Shown in pieces: positions 17,564-25,020 of a stretch of DNA of 42,197 nucleotides; positions within the stretch are counted from its first letter, which is position 1; every line of letters starts with the position of its first letter. Position numbers and translations under genes: made by a program. Source of the DNA: JAJTHY01 sp964458795 (GTDB taxonomy: Bacteria > Pseudomonadota > Alphaproteobacteria > Rickettsiales > Midichloriaceae); NCBI GenBank assembly GCA_964458795.1, contig CAYWJW010000007.1:1-42197 (forward strand), in the 5' to 3' direction. A model generated the notes under the pieces. That model saw nothing but the letters and a program-made list of their open reading frames with translations. It did no database searches and was not told where the DNA came from.

Positions 17564-17821
17564 ATGAGTTCAAATATTCCTGCAAAAACAGCATTGCAAT
17601 CCATTAAAGTTAATGTGAAAAGCGGCAAAACTTATCTATGGTGCGCGTGTGGCTTTAGCCAAACCCAGCCTTTTTGCGATGGCACTCATGAAGGCACTGG
17701 CATTTTCCCTATTGAATATATTGCAGATGCTGATAAAATAGTCGGCTTCTGTGGGTGCAAACATTCAAAGCTAGCGCCTCTGTGCGATGGCTCACATAAA
17801 CAACTATTAGAGACAGCATGA
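17564..17821 (+). CDS. CDGSH iron-sulfur domain protein (two domains)
   Basis: An 85-residue protein with two CDGSH zinc-finger-like domains. The first is WCACGFSQTQPFCDGTHEG near residues 27-45; the second is GFCGCKHSKLAPLCDGSHK near 63-82. Each would hold a 2Fe-2S cluster with three cysteines and one histidine, as in mitoNEET relatives; the two-motif form matches the bacterial/Miner2-like subgroup. Proposed roles are electron or cluster transfer. It overlaps ctpA by four bases (ATGA), so the two are translated together, although their known functions give no obvious reason. Confidence 0.93.
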   Translation: MSSNIPAKTALQSIKVNVKSGKTYLWCACGFSQTQPFCDGTHEGTGIFPIEYIADADKIVGFCGCKHSKLAPLCDGSHKQLLETA

Positions 17822-19203
17822 AAACTTTTAATAAATTTTTGATAGCTACATCATGTGTCATAAGCATCAGCACCTTTGCTCATGCTGCGACTGAGGGATC
17901 CTCAACCACTACAACTACACCACCTGCAAGCAGTGGCTTTAGTTACTATAACTTATTTATGAGCAAGAGCGAAGTAAACTACGACCAGCTCTTCAAAGAA
18001 GTTATGGCTAAGGTAAAAGCCGATTATGTAGAGGAAGTTACTGATAAGGAGCTCATAGAATCGGCGCTTGAAGGCATGCTTTCAGCCAGAGATCCACACT
18101 CTACTTTCCTTAATGAGAAGGATTTTCAAGAAATGCGTATAGCAACCAAAGGTGAATTTGGCGGCCTTGGCATTGAAGTTACCATGGAAAAAGGCTTTGT
18201 TAAGATTATCTCTCCTTATGAAGATGGCCCAGCATTCAAAGTTGGTATCAAGGCTGGAGACTTCATAACTATGGTTGACGGCACTGTGGTTAAAGGACTA
18301 ACCTTATCACAAGCGGTAGAGAAGCTACGCGGCAAGGCAAAGTCAAAAGTTAAGCTCACTATTTTTAGAGAATCAAATGGCGATAGTTTTGATGTTACCC
18401 CTACTCGCGAAATTGTGAAAATAGTTCCAGTCAAAGCCAAGCTAGTAGCAGGCGATGTAGCTTTGATAAAAATTACTGGCTTCAGTGAAAACACAGCCTC
18501 TCTGGTAAAGAAAGAGTTCTTAAAGTTACAGGAACAAGCTAAGGAAAAAGGTGCAGCTTTGCGAGGTCTAATTCTTGACCTCAGATGGAATCCAGGCGGA
18601 CTTCTTGAGCAATCAAAAGAAATTTCTGAACTATTCCTAGAAGATGGAATAATAGTTACCACCAAAGGACGTGTGCCAGAAGCTAACCAAGTATATAGAG
18701 CCAGCAATACTCCTGATATCTCTGAAGGATTGCCAATCGCAGTTCTTATTAATGGTGGCACCGCATCAGCATCTGAGATTGTTGCTGGAGCCTTGCAAGA
18801 CAACAAGCGTGCACTTGTTGTAGGCACAAAGTCATTTGGCAAAGGTTCAGTTCAAACTGTGATTCCATTGCCAGGAAACACTGCAATGAAACTCACTACT
18901 TCGCGCTATTACACTCCAAGTGGCAAAGCAATCCAAGCAAATGGTATTGAACCAGATGTATTGGTAGAAGAAGCTGTAGTTACACCAGTTAAAATGCCTG
19001 GCACAACTGCGAGTGAGAGCTCTCTTGTTGGACATCTACTACAAGAACCCGGTGCAAAAGACAAAGCCAACAAGCAAAACACTAGAAAGCTCCAGCAGAT
19101 TTCCGCAACACTAGATGCCAAAGAAGCCGAGGATTATCAACTTCTTAGAGCCATTGATGTTGTAAAAGGCATGGCGCTTTATTCAGAGAGGCTGGCGAGT
19201 TAA
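17818..19203 (+). CDS. ctpA: C-terminal processing peptidase (S41A)
   Basis: A serine protease of the periplasm that cleaves proteins near their C-termini. Residues 1-23 are a signal peptide ending AHA. A threonine-rich linker follows, then the family start region (VKADYVEEVTDKELIESALEGMLSARDPHSTFL), a PDZ domain near 95-180 (EFGGLGIEV...GLTLSQAVEKLRG), and the protease core with the serine of GGTASASEIVAGAL and the lysine of GTKSFGKGSVQT about 25 residues later, forming the Ser-Lys dyad. At 461 residues it is of normal size. It overlaps the CDGSH gene by ATGA. Confidence 0.96.
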   Translation: MKTFNKFLIATSCVISISTFAHAATEGSSTTTTTPPASSGFSYYNLFMSKSEVNYDQLFKEVMAKVKADYVEEVTDKELIESALEGMLSARDPHSTFLNEKDFQEMRIATKGEFGGLGIEVTMEKGFVKIISPYEDGPAFKVGIKAGDFITMVDGTVVKGLTLSQAVEKLRGKAKSKVKLTIFRESNGDSFDVTPTREIVKIVPVKAKLVAGDVALIKITGFSENTASLVKKEFLKLQEQAKEKGAALRGLILDLRWNPGGLLEQSKEISELFLEDGIIVTTKGRVPEANQVYRASNTPDISEGLPIAVLINGGTASASEIVAGALQDNKRALVVGTKSFGKGSVQTVIPLPGNTAMKLTTSRYYTPSGKAIQANGIEPDVLVEEAVVTPVKMPGTTASESSLVGHLLQEPGAKDKANKQNTRKLQQISATLDAKEAEDYQLLRAIDVVKGMALYSERLAS

Positions 19204-19236
19204 TAAGTTTGGCTATGGTGTTGCATGGAGAACACA

Positions 19237-19255
19237 ACCCAAAAATATTTTGGGT
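19237..19255 (+). terminator. Hairpin behind ctpA
   Basis: ACCCAAAA-ATA-TTTTGGGT forms a perfect 8-bp stem with a 3-base loop, starting 34 bases after the ctpA stop. No T-run follows, so it is a hairpin and not a full intrinsic terminator. Confidence 0.35.
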
Positions 19256-19261
19256 GGATAC

Positions 19262-19312
19262 TTCCATAAGACTTTTATGCCGGCTATAATGCTAAATATA
19301 GGCTGAGAATTA
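19262..19312 (+). promoter_or_regulatory. TTCCAT-17-TATAAT element, copy F
   Basis: TTCCAT (19262-19267), 17 bases, TATAAT (19285-19290), then GCTAAATATAGGCTGAGAA, which resembles the tail of the extended copies (TAAATATAAGAT-AGAA). It lies 58 bases behind ctpA. The next gene in this direction starts at 19618 and has its own better promoter, so the target of this copy is unclear. Confidence 0.45.
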
Positions 19313-19315
19313 GTT

Positions 19316-19524
19316 GTCCATGCCTGTCGGGACGAAGCCTCTGGCAAAGGATGAAGGAGCGATAGCGACGTATGGATCTATAGAAAGTGAATTTAGGACT
19401 TTTTTAGCAACAAGAAATCTAGTAGTTTTCTGTTTAAACATGGACACCGCGATCAAGTCGCAGTGAGACAATTCCGGGTGTTTTGCTAGTTTTCTTACAT
19501 AGGTTTGCTCTCCCCGCAACACCA
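19316..19524. repeat. Composite of degenerate palindromic repeats
   Basis: GGATGAAGGAGCGATAGCGA near 19348 and CGTATGGATC are a diverged half of the family-2 palindrome. TGGACACCGCGATCAAGTCG near 19441 followed by CAGTGAGACA is a diverged family-1 arm. A 16-base sequence at 19509-19524 is the reverse complement, at 14 positions, of TGGTGTTGCATGGAGA at 19216-19231, so the whole stretch may once have been one 309-bp element. A 72-codon minus-strand frame across it is probably chance. With the hairpin and copy F it fills the 19204-19617 gap. Confidence 0.5.
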
Positions 19525-19558
19525 CCACTTTAATAACGAAAATTTCATGCTAGGAATC

Positions 19559-19587
19559 TTGATTGTCATGGGCTAGTACTGTATAAT
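19559..19587 (+). promoter_or_regulatory. Promoter of the 879-aa LRR gene
   Basis: TTGATT (19559-19564), 17 bases, TATAAT (19582-19587), then 30 bases to the start codon at 19618. This is the cleanest sigma-70-type promoter in the window. Confidence 0.65.
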
Positions 19588-19617
19588 GATGTGCAATAAA
19601 TATAAGGGAATTAGAAT

Positions 19618-22257
19618 ATGTTGGGAAGCGGCGTTAATCATAATTTGGAACCACAAACCCCATCGTATACAGAGAAGAAGGCATCACCATGGGGTGATGA
19701 TTTTAAATGGGAAAAGAGATTAAATCATAAATCGGCTGATAGTATAGGAACGAACGAAGCAAAATCAGTTAGCTTCAAAGGTAGACAGTTGAATGATAAA
19801 GAAGTAATAAAAATAGCTGAAGGCTTAGAAACTAACACGCACATAACAGATCTGGATCTAAGCGAAAATGATATAGAAGAGGTCGAAACTATTGAAAGAT
19901 TGACCAAAGCTTTGAAGATAAATAAAACTCTCCAAAATATTTGGCTAGGAAAGAATTGGGTAACTAGAGATAGAATACCAGGAAGAGCCGACCGATATGC
20001 CAACTTTGAAAGAAATAATGCTTGTGTTATAATGGAGTCCGATGAAGATTACCGCGCCCGTACTACAGCAGTTGCAAAACTATATCGAGTTCTGGAAAAA
20101 CGCCGCAATGGTGAATTGGAGTGGAGTGAAGAGGAAGTGGTGGAGATGGAAGAAGTAGAGGAAGTTGATTCTTCAAATTTGCTTACAGAAAACCCATACC
20201 ATTCTTTGGATGGAGAAGCTGAATTACTAACTAGGGCTATACGTAAAAATGTAGTTGTTCTGGATAAAAATACGAACAACTTATTACAGCCGATAAGCAC
20301 AGAGGAAGAGACTTCGTCCTTAGACTGGACTTCAGACTCAGAAGAATCTTATTTCACACCTTGGATTTCAGTACCAAATAATAACCTGAATATACCTACA
20401 AACCTTCATTACAAAGGTTTCGGATCAAGCTCAGAGGAGGAGTACTCGGTTGAGTCATTAGATTTTGAACCAGAAGACGATCACACTCCTAAGTATCCAG
20501 AAAACCCAGAATACCCTTGGGATGATGATGATGATTTTGAATTTGATATGACTGCAAATCGCCTAAATATTAAAAGTATAGCAGATAATACCATTAGAAG
20601 TCCCCAACCACACACGGTTGATATGGCAAACCAAGAGCTCAATGATCAAGATATCCTGAACCTAGCTGCGGCTTTGGAGACGAATACACATATAACCGAT
20701 ATTGACCTATGTAACAATAATATCCGAAATGTGGAGAGCATTAAAAGGCTGACTGAAGCCGTGGAAAAAAATAAAAACCTTCAAAATATTTGTGTAGAGG
20801 TCAATTGGGTAACAAGAGTTTGTAACTCGAAAGGAGATAGGGATGAAGAAGGAAATATTGTTATAGAAACTTTTGGAGAATTTCTTGATCGAACTTATGC
20901 TTTAGGAAATCTAAATGCAGCCTTAAAGAAGAACCGTGAAGCTCGCAAATCAGCAGATGATTTTGATTTTGATTCAATATTGGATGAGGTAGAAGTTGAT
21001 TGCGGGAATATAGGAGCAAAAGCTACTGCTGTTCCAAGCGTAAAGCTGAACTTTGGAGGAAGGCAATTCTCGCTAACAAAGGAGCAGCTAGATTTGAATG
21101 AAAAGATGAATAGATTGATGGCTAAGGTAGATGATACTTTTCCACATCTTGCTATTCCGTCAAGCGCGCCACGAGAAGAAAAAGGCCCAGAGAATAAGTG
21201 GGATTTAGATTTTTCTGGCTTTGATCTTATGAGTACGAAAAAGCAGGCATATCCTAAAGGTTCTGATACTTATTGGAAAGTTGATGTCAATTTTGTGATC
21301 AAGATACTAACAGAAGTTAGCAAACCAAATACACGTGTCAATCTCGAAGACATAATTGTGGATAGCAAAGGCTTAGACCTTATAATGGGAGCACTTAAGG
21401 ACAATTCTAATATTAGTAAGACATCGGTTACAATAATTATACCAAGACCTGAAGGGTTTGTTCCTATTACCACTATGAGCACACTTCCAGCTTCGACATC
21501 TACTGTAACAAACACACCAATGAAATTGTCTGAAATCAAGTGGGATTCGGACTTCTCAGATCCAGACATTCTGGACGTAGTAGGTGTGCAGGGAATAATA
21601 AATGATATAGAAGATAAAGCCAATACATCAATCAATCTCAGCAACATAACTGTTAGTATGAATGATACAAGACGTATAGCGATTGCCTTAAGAGATAACA
21701 CAAATATTACCACAATTAATATTGCTAACACAAATCCTTTAATCTTGGGCTTTATGGCGCTCTGTCTTAATGCCATTTTCAAAAACCTTAAAGATCCTGT
21801 TGAGAGAAAAGTCTATTTCCATGAAGATTATGCACCAATATCTTTGTTGAATGAAGGGTTTGAAATACCTAAAGAAGCAGGAACAGCACTTGCTGAGCCT
21901 AAACCTAAGCCTATAGATAAACCTAAGTCCGCCCCTAAAGAAGAAGCACCTAGCATATTACCTAAGCTTGCACTTACAGCAATAACCGTTGTTGCTGGAG
22001 CTTTCATCACCTGGCAATACTCAAACCCAGTAAAAGCTATCTCCATTTTAGGGAGTGGAATTATGGCTTGGAATGGGTATGACCATAACATAGGTAAACT
22101 TGGTGTAGCTGCGGGTACAATACTTGGAACTCTAAAATCTCACAGAAATGGCAACACAAGTGCAGAACTTACCTGCCTGGTCACTTTAGCTATAAATGCT
22201 GCTGCATGGGTATACACCATAGCACCAAGTAAGGGAGATGGTCCCACCCTACCCTAA
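19618..22257 (+). CDS. Acidic modular LRR protein with C-terminal membrane region, 879 aa
   Basis: Two LRR-like modules about 60 residues long lie near residues 56-118 and 337-400 (shared LETNTHITD[LI]DL...LQNI...NWVTR). A second kind of module occurs near 525-610 and 640-705, each opening KWD-DFS and ending in ALKDNSNIS / ALRDNTNIT. Between them are very acidic, low-complexity stretches (EEEVVEMEEVEEVD, WDDDDDFEFD). A lysine-proline linker near 760 leads to hydrophobic segments near 780-870. No signal peptide. The LRR spacing is the ribonuclease-inhibitor type. The layout suggests a host-interacting or membrane-targeted protein, which is inference. It ends three bases from the convergent T4SS gene. 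Confidence 0.87.
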   Translation: MLGSGVNHNLEPQTPSYTEKKASPWGDDFKWEKRLNHKSADSIGTNEAKSVSFKGRQLNDKEVIKIAEGLETNTHITDLDLSENDIEEVETIERLTKALKINKTLQNIWLGKNWVTRDRIPGRADRYANFERNNACVIMESDEDYRARTTAVAKLYRVLEKRRNGELEWSEEEVVEMEEVEEVDSSNLLTENPYHSLDGEAELLTRAIRKNVVVLDKNTNNLLQPISTEEETSSLDWTSDSEESYFTPWISVPNNNLNIPTNLHYKGFGSSSEEEYSVESLDFEPEDDHTPKYPENPEYPWDDDDDFEFDMTANRLNIKSIADNTIRSPQPHTVDMANQELNDQDILNLAAALETNTHITDIDLCNNNIRNVESIKRLTEAVEKNKNLQNICVEVNWVTRVCNSKGDRDEEGNIVIETFGEFLDRTYALGNLNAALKKNREARKSADDFDFDSILDEVEVDCGNIGAKATAVPSVKLNFGGRQFSLTKEQLDLNEKMNRLMAKVDDTFPHLAIPSSAPREEKGPENKWDLDFSGFDLMSTKKQAYPKGSDTYWKVDVNFVIKILTEVSKPNTRVNLEDIIVDSKGLDLIMGALKDNSNISKTSVTIIIPRPEGFVPITTMSTLPASTSTVTNTPMKLSEIKWDSDFSDPDILDVVGVQGIINDIEDKANTSINLSNITVSMNDTRRIAIALRDNTNITTINIANTNPLILGFMALCLNAIFKNLKDPVERKVYFHEDYAPISLLNEGFEIPKEAGTALAEPKPKPIDKPKSAPKEEAPSILPKLALTAITVVAGAFITWQYSNPVKAISILGSGIMAWNGYDHNIGKLGVAAGTILGTLKSHRNGNTSAELTCLVTLAINAAAWVYTIAPSKGDGPTLP

Positions 22258-22260
22258 TTT

Positions 22261-25020
22261 TCACGGCTTTACTATGGGTACCCCAGCAGGGGCATTTAAT
22301 GGTGGTATTGTTAAAGTATTATTTGCTGTGCCAGGTTTTGATCCAGCTGGAGGGGTAGTTGTTGTACCGGGCTTTGGTGGCTCTACTGGAGCAGTATTTG
22401 TTACTCCTGGCTTCACTTCAGTTGGAGTTTTTGTAGTTGTAGACCCAGTTGAAGCAGCTTTTGTTGCGGCATTAAGTTCTTCTGGCGTAAGTTTAACACA
22501 TGGATTTGTGACTTCAAGCCATCTTCCTCCAACCTTTTCATGGTTTACATACTTGCTATAACACTCGCGTACTGGAGAACCTTCTTTAGACTCTCTATAG
22601 CCTACAGGGCACTTGCCTTTCATTTTTATATAGATGTCGGCAAAAGGAAGACTGTTAACTTTATTATTCTCTTCACCATTTAGGTCTCTAACCTTATCCC
22701 AAGTAGCATAACCTGTGATGTATGCAGGGTGCTTCAGCTCCTCGCATGAATTCTGAATCATGCATGGACTCTTAATTAACCCAGTTACCAGTCCCGTATC
22801 TTTTGTTAGGTTACAAGAACGCTGCGGCTCTGTTGCTTGGTCCGCTTTTAGAGTATGAAAGCTGCTAAAATCTCCCATAGATTTGTTGATGATCCTTTTA
22901 TCATTCTCATTCAGATTGCGGTTAAGTGAGTGAGCTAGGGCTTGAACGGAATTAAGCGTTTTTAGAGCTCGGTAAAACTGAATTTTATACAGGTTGTAAT
23001 AGGTATAATCACAATTGCCGGTTATCTTCGAGCAATCAAAGTTCTGGCGTTCTATAAGCGCAGGAGGATTCCACTGATATCTGATAAATGGCTCAATACC
23101 AGTTTGCATATCACAAGATCCATTGATTACAGCCCCTTGCGTTAACTTAGGCCAGGCACTTATGCCATAACTGATACTAGGATCTGGTTCTGCAGCGCAG
23201 TCCGTTGGGATCTGCACACACATTTTATCATATTCATAACTGCTAAAGTTCCAACTTGATGCAGGTTGCAAGCAAATCATATTACTTTTATCAACTTGGC
23301 TTGGCATTTTCAGTGCACCTGGGCAATAAATCCGCATTGCATCTTCTTCATGCTCCATGCCATTGCATCCTTGCACTTTTGGTATAGGACAATTTTGTGG
23401 GTTGCCAGGAGGGCAGTTGCAATAGGCCCTATCGCGATCTCCAGCAGGTATAAAGTAATTAGGCTTTGTTTCGTCCCCTTGATCATCCGCAATTTTTAAA
23501 GCATTACAGGTTTCAGATCGTGTATCCAAAATCACAAAAGCCGGTACTGTATCTGATATCATATGTGGTATTATGGCTTGAAATGTCACGCCGTAAACCG
23601 TCATCACATCTCTGTTATAGATCTTGGCATCTTTATCGAGATAATATTCTCTGATAGCAAAATCATCATGCGGTAACGGCAATTTCTTATATGTAAGCGG
23701 TAGTGCTGCTGCTGTTCCAGTAATATTACCATTCTTATCAAGCTTAAATGCGTCTCCAGCTGCATTCTTTTTAGCAGGGCTTTTATCGGCATCATAATAG
23801 ATTATCTCACCATCTGCACCAGTTTCTACAAAAACAGGTCGTACAGCTGGTGCTTTATCTTTTCCTACCGCATATTCAGCGACTACTTTTAGATGTGAAT
23901 CTCTAGGAGTCGGTCTAGGAGCACAACCTATGTATAGTCTATCATCGCAATCAGCTCCCTCACAGGCGCATATCTTACTTGGATCATTCAAATCTACCAC
24001 CGCTCTATAAACTTTCCTGTTCTTATCACTAGGGAAACTTCCACTGGCTTTTAGTGTATCAACCACAGTGTTATCGCCTGGAAATTTATACCGCAGCAAT
24101 AGCGGTCCATCAGATGCTTTGCCATTAAGCAACTTTATTACCGGTTGTTGGAAAGTGCTTTTATAATCTCCAATATACTGCTCTAAGCTAGTATCAGGGT
24201 CAACATATGGTGCAATATCTGCAGCTATCACCGGGTTATAACTCGGTGGCCCTGCATTTAGAGGCTCTTCAATGCAACCTATAAGGGCTTTATCCCAATC
24301 ACCAACCGGTGCAGTACAGGCATTATTTACAAGTGCATTAACTAAATATGCACAAATTACATTTCGCTTACCGAGATTTACTTTAACATTATTTCCGCTC
24401 GATAATATAGCACTATGGGGAAGGAAGCGCTTTAAACAAACATGGTCGCCCCAAATGCCTGATCCAACAACTTCTATCTCTTCTTCCCCGGATTTATTCC
24501 TTATGGGTTTACCAGTAGTAGAATTCTTTTTGACTACAATTCTATAACCGCCTTTTCTTAATATTTTTCTGCCATCTCCATCCTCAGGACTTTTTATGTC
24601 TGAGGGAAGAAAGATAGCAGAATAGTCATCACCCCAGGCAGGTCCGGTAGGCCAAGAGCACGCATTCCCGCGAAAAGCATTTCTTGCCCAACAATAACTG
24701 CGTGTAACTGTATAGGTGGTATCTGGGCTATCTTTATCTCGTTTAAATATAAAGCGCTCTCCCCAAGTTTTGAATTTGTTGCGGCATGCTTCCTTAACAC
24801 CAGCACTATCATAGGTGCCATATTTATCATCCACGCCACCAAATCTTTTAGACCCAGCCATATAGTTATAACAGTCGTTATCCAACTCGCTTGCAACCGC
24901 TGGCTTAGGTAGCAGTGTTAACATAAATATTGCGAGCAGTACTAATACCAAGACCCAAAATCTATCGCGCATTCCCTTAATTATTTTTGGGTCTTGGTAT
25001 AATATAACTCTACTTAGCAT
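22261..25020 (-). CDS. Large secreted cysteine-rich protein at the VirB6 position of a T4SS locus, 919 aa
   Basis: An N-terminal hydrophobic segment (FWVLVLVLLAIFMLTLLP near residues 22-39) ending PAVASE is a signal peptide or anchor. The rest is hydrophilic and I count 30 cysteines, some paired (CACEGADC, CNCPPGNPQNC), suggesting an extracytoplasmic disulfide-bonded protein. The last 70 residues are a threonine/proline-rich tail (TTTKTPTEVKPGV...PPKPGTTTTPPAGSKPG). It overlaps the VirB4-like gene by 11 bases. In Rickettsiales, virB6-type genes follow virB4, but those encode a multi-helix TrbL/VirB6 core and none is visible here. It could be a remodelled VirB6 extracellular part or an unrelated secreted partner. 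An alternative start is the ATG at 24972. Confidence 0.78.
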   Translation of the reverse strand: MLSRVILYQDPKIIKGMRDRFWVLVLVLLAIFMLTLLPKPAVASELDNDCYNYMAGSKRFGGVDDKYGTYDSAGVKEACRNKFKTWGERFIFKRDKDSPDTTYTVTRSYCWARNAFRGNACSWPTGPAWGDDYSAIFLPSDIKSPEDGDGRKILRKGGYRIVVKKNSTTGKPIRNKSGEEEIEVVGSGIWGDHVCLKRFLPHSAILSSGNNVKVNLGKRNVICAYLVNALVNNACTAPVGDWDKALIGCIEEPLNAGPPSYNPVIAADIAPYVDPDTSLEQYIGDYKSTFQQPVIKLLNGKASDGPLLLRYKFPGDNTVVDTLKASGSFPSDKNRKVYRAVVDLNDPSKICACEGADCDDRLYIGCAPRPTPRDSHLKVVAEYAVGKDKAPAVRPVFVETGADGEIIYYDADKSPAKKNAAGDAFKLDKNGNITGTAAALPLTYKKLPLPHDDFAIREYYLDKDAKIYNRDVMTVYGVTFQAIIPHMISDTVPAFVILDTRSETCNALKIADDQGDETKPNYFIPAGDRDRAYCNCPPGNPQNCPIPKVQGCNGMEHEEDAMRIYCPGALKMPSQVDKSNMICLQPASSWNFSSYEYDKMCVQIPTDCAAEPDPSISYGISAWPKLTQGAVINGSCDMQTGIEPFIRYQWNPPALIERQNFDCSKITGNCDYTYYNLYKIQFYRALKTLNSVQALAHSLNRNLNENDKRIINKSMGDFSSFHTLKADQATEPQRSCNLTKDTGLVTGLIKSPCMIQNSCEELKHPAYITGYATWDKVRDLNGEENNKVNSLPFADIYIKMKGKCPVGYRESKEGSPVRECYSKYVNHEKVGGRWLEVTNPCVKLTPEELNAATKAASTGSTTTKTPTEVKPGVTNTAPVEPPKPGTTTTPPAGSKPGTANNTLTIPPLNAPAGVPIVKP

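Noticed and set aside
19310..19528. Minus-strand open frame of 72 codons between ctpA and the LRR gene
   Set aside because: It is made of degenerate palindromic repeats, has no recognisable motif and no ribosome site; repeats of these families often give chance open frames.
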